Assembly: GCA_034433615.1 (NCBI GenBank)
Contig: DAOUAJ010000206.1
Span: 1-6,201, forward strand
From: DAOUAJ01 sp034433615
Lineage (GTDB): Bacteria > Chloroflexota > Anaerolineae > DUEN01
Length of the DNA: 6,201 bases
Reading direction: 5' to 3'
In this document: piece after piece, positions 5,441 through 6,201 of the stretch
How the letters are laid out: every line of letters begins with the position of its first letter
How positions within the stretch are numbered: position 1 is the first letter of the stretch
The notes under the pieces: model-generated
Told to the model about the DNA's origin: nothing
Databases searched by the model: none
Seen by the model: the letters and a program-made list of their open reading frames with translations, nothing else
Translations under genes and position numbers: made by a program

Positions 5441-5774
5441 AAATGACCTTACCTTCCCGCAATGCCGGCTCTATGACAAGACAGGAAGTGTTCCGATAGC
5501 GTTCAATATCCTCAGGGGTGACAACGACTACATCTACTGCCTGTCTGACCCCCAGGAAATTCATGTAAATCTCCTCGGTCAGATGTCCCCGGTGAATGGG
5601 CCCAGATTTGACCACCAGCAAATCTATGTCGCTGTTTGCAGTCATCTCATCTCGGGCAGCCGAGCCAAAGAGGATGATTTGATCAGGCTGGGCCACCTCC
5701 ACGATCCGGCGCACGATTTCCGCCAGCACGGGGGCATCTACAGATATTCTCTGGTCACCTTCGAGCTTCTTCAT
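5412..5774 (-). CDS. MNT-family nucleotidyltransferase (antitoxin of MNT/HEPN pair)
   Basis: This 120-aa protein has the minimal nucleotidyltransferase fold. The hallmark G-S-x10-D-x-D is present in full (G37, S38, D49, D51, in FGSAARDEMTANSDIDLLVV), so the metal-binding acidic pair is intact, with a third strand around DVVVVTPED (81-89). In characterised MntA/HepT pairs such proteins transfer AMP to the HEPN toxin and neutralise it. Here the toxin gene downstream is broken, so the enzyme has no visible partner. ATG 5774 overlaps the stop of the preceding gene as ATGA, which suggests translational coupling. The longer frame up to 5966 only runs through the upstream gene in another frame and is not used. 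Length is typical. Family assignment is secure; current function is uncertain. Confidence 0.9.
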   Translation of the reverse strand: MKKLEGDQRISVDAPVLAEIVRRIVEVAQPDQIILFGSAARDEMTANSDIDLLVVKSGPIHRGHLTEEIYMNFLGVRQAVDVVVVTPEDIERYRNTSCLVIEPALREGKVIYERGTVSAR

Positions 5775-6201
5775 GGGATCCGCCGGCACTCCATCGTCGC
5801 TTCGGTGATCTGTCCCAGCCGGTGGCCGTCCAGCGTTACGTCGGCGGCGATGGCCACCCGGGGATACGGGAAGACATACGAGCTTGGTATCTGTACCTGG
5901 AAGGCGAGGACGCCGCGCCCGTGAGGCGGGAGTTCGAGGCGTTCGATCGTGGGGATGGCGCTCCACCCATCCGGCGACGCCAGGCTCACCTCCGCTTGCG
6001 CGGGCCGATCCAGGAAGTTGGCCATGCGCACCTGGAGGGCCAGCAGGTCGCCCGGGCGGGCCAGCGACTGGTAGGGGTAGATCTGCGTCCAGGAAGGCTC
6101 CAGGCCGAAGTTCGCCTCGCCGGGCAGGAGGGTCTCGAAAAGCTGGGTCAGTTGCAGCGACTTCTGCGCGAACCTCTGGTAGACGACCGGCTTGACCTCC
6201 C
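5771..6201 (-). CDS. Protein C-terminus with beta-sandwich-like domain, possibly MBL-fold hydrolase tail (partial)
   Basis: The frame is open from the right edge (first full codon at 6199) to TGA 5771-5773, giving the last 142 residues of a larger protein. The first 35 residues look helical (VVYQRFAQKSLQLTQLFETL). The rest alternates hydrophobic strands and short turns: LLALQVRMANFLDRPAQAEV, a GW-containing turn (SLASPDGW), ERLELPPHGRGVLAFQVQIP, and AIAADVTLDGHRLGQITEA. This resembles an immunoglobulin-like tail as in NEW3-type domains. A similar helix-plus-sandwich tail follows the metallo-beta-lactamase domain in some Chloroflexota hydrolases (recalled, not searched), but no catalytic motif lies in the window. 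An internal GTG at 6031 is not needed as a start. The stop overlaps the MNT start as ATGA. Confidence 0.55.
   Translation of the reverse strand, partial: EVKPVVYQRFAQKSLQLTQLFETLLPGEANFGLEPSWTQIYPYQSLARPGDLLALQVRMANFLDRPAQAEVSLASPDGWSAIPTIERLELPPHGRGVLAFQVQIPSSYVFPYPRVAIAADVTLDGHRLGQITEATMECRRIP

Noticed and set aside
5343..5924. Plus-strand open frame of 193 codons
   Set aside because: It lies antisense to the MNT gene with its intact GSx10DxD motif and the HEPN relic, and its product resembles no known family. Other plus-strand frames under the transporter genes are likewise antisense shadows.
5775..5966. N-terminal extension of the MNT protein up to 5966
   Set aside because: The region is coding in another frame for the upstream protein, and MNT antitoxins are normally about 100-130 residues, matching the ATG at 5774.

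Overview
The window looks like a chromosomal stretch from a Chloroflexota-type (Anaerolineae-like) bacterium. This is inferred from the style of the proteins: a Tat-type lipoprotein sugar-binding protein, CUT1 permeases, an MNT/HEPN pair and a TumE-like protein. No taxonomic marker is present. All convincing genes lie on the minus strand, so transcription runs from high to low coordinates.

Reading in that direction, the right end (6201-5771) is the C-terminal part of a protein with a beta-sandwich-like tail, possibly an MBL-fold hydrolase. Its stop codon overlaps the start of an intact MNT nucleotidyltransferase antitoxin gene (5774-5412). The partner HEPN toxin gene (5440-5172) has lost its middle and is frameshifted. 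It is followed by the C-terminal two thirds of a polysaccharide-deacetylase-like gene (5171-4517) that has no N-terminus.

The centre is an intact carbohydrate ABC-transporter operon without its ATPase: solute-binding lipoprotein (4205-2691), MalF-type permease (2604-1678) and MalG-type permease (1675-836). It has its own sigma70-like promoter, a structured leader with an intrinsic terminator in front of the first gene, and a second terminator-like hairpin between the binding protein and the permeases. These suggest control of entry into the operon and higher expression of the binding protein than of the membrane proteins.

The left end is a gene graveyard: a very short deacetylase-like N-terminus (728-654) overlapping an orphan TumE/DUF6516-like gene (715-332), an IS630-type transposase tail (288-220), a second diverged copy of the promoter and leader (204-107), and a 15-bp palindrome bounded by TA (39-93).

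The most notable signal is the leader RNA present twice, upstream of the transporter and near the left edge. The two copies keep the same two-helix fold, with one compensatory base-pair change and one G-C to G-U change, while their reading frames are not preserved. I do not recognise it as a known riboswitch class. Copy 2 should precede another gene or operon beyond the left edge.
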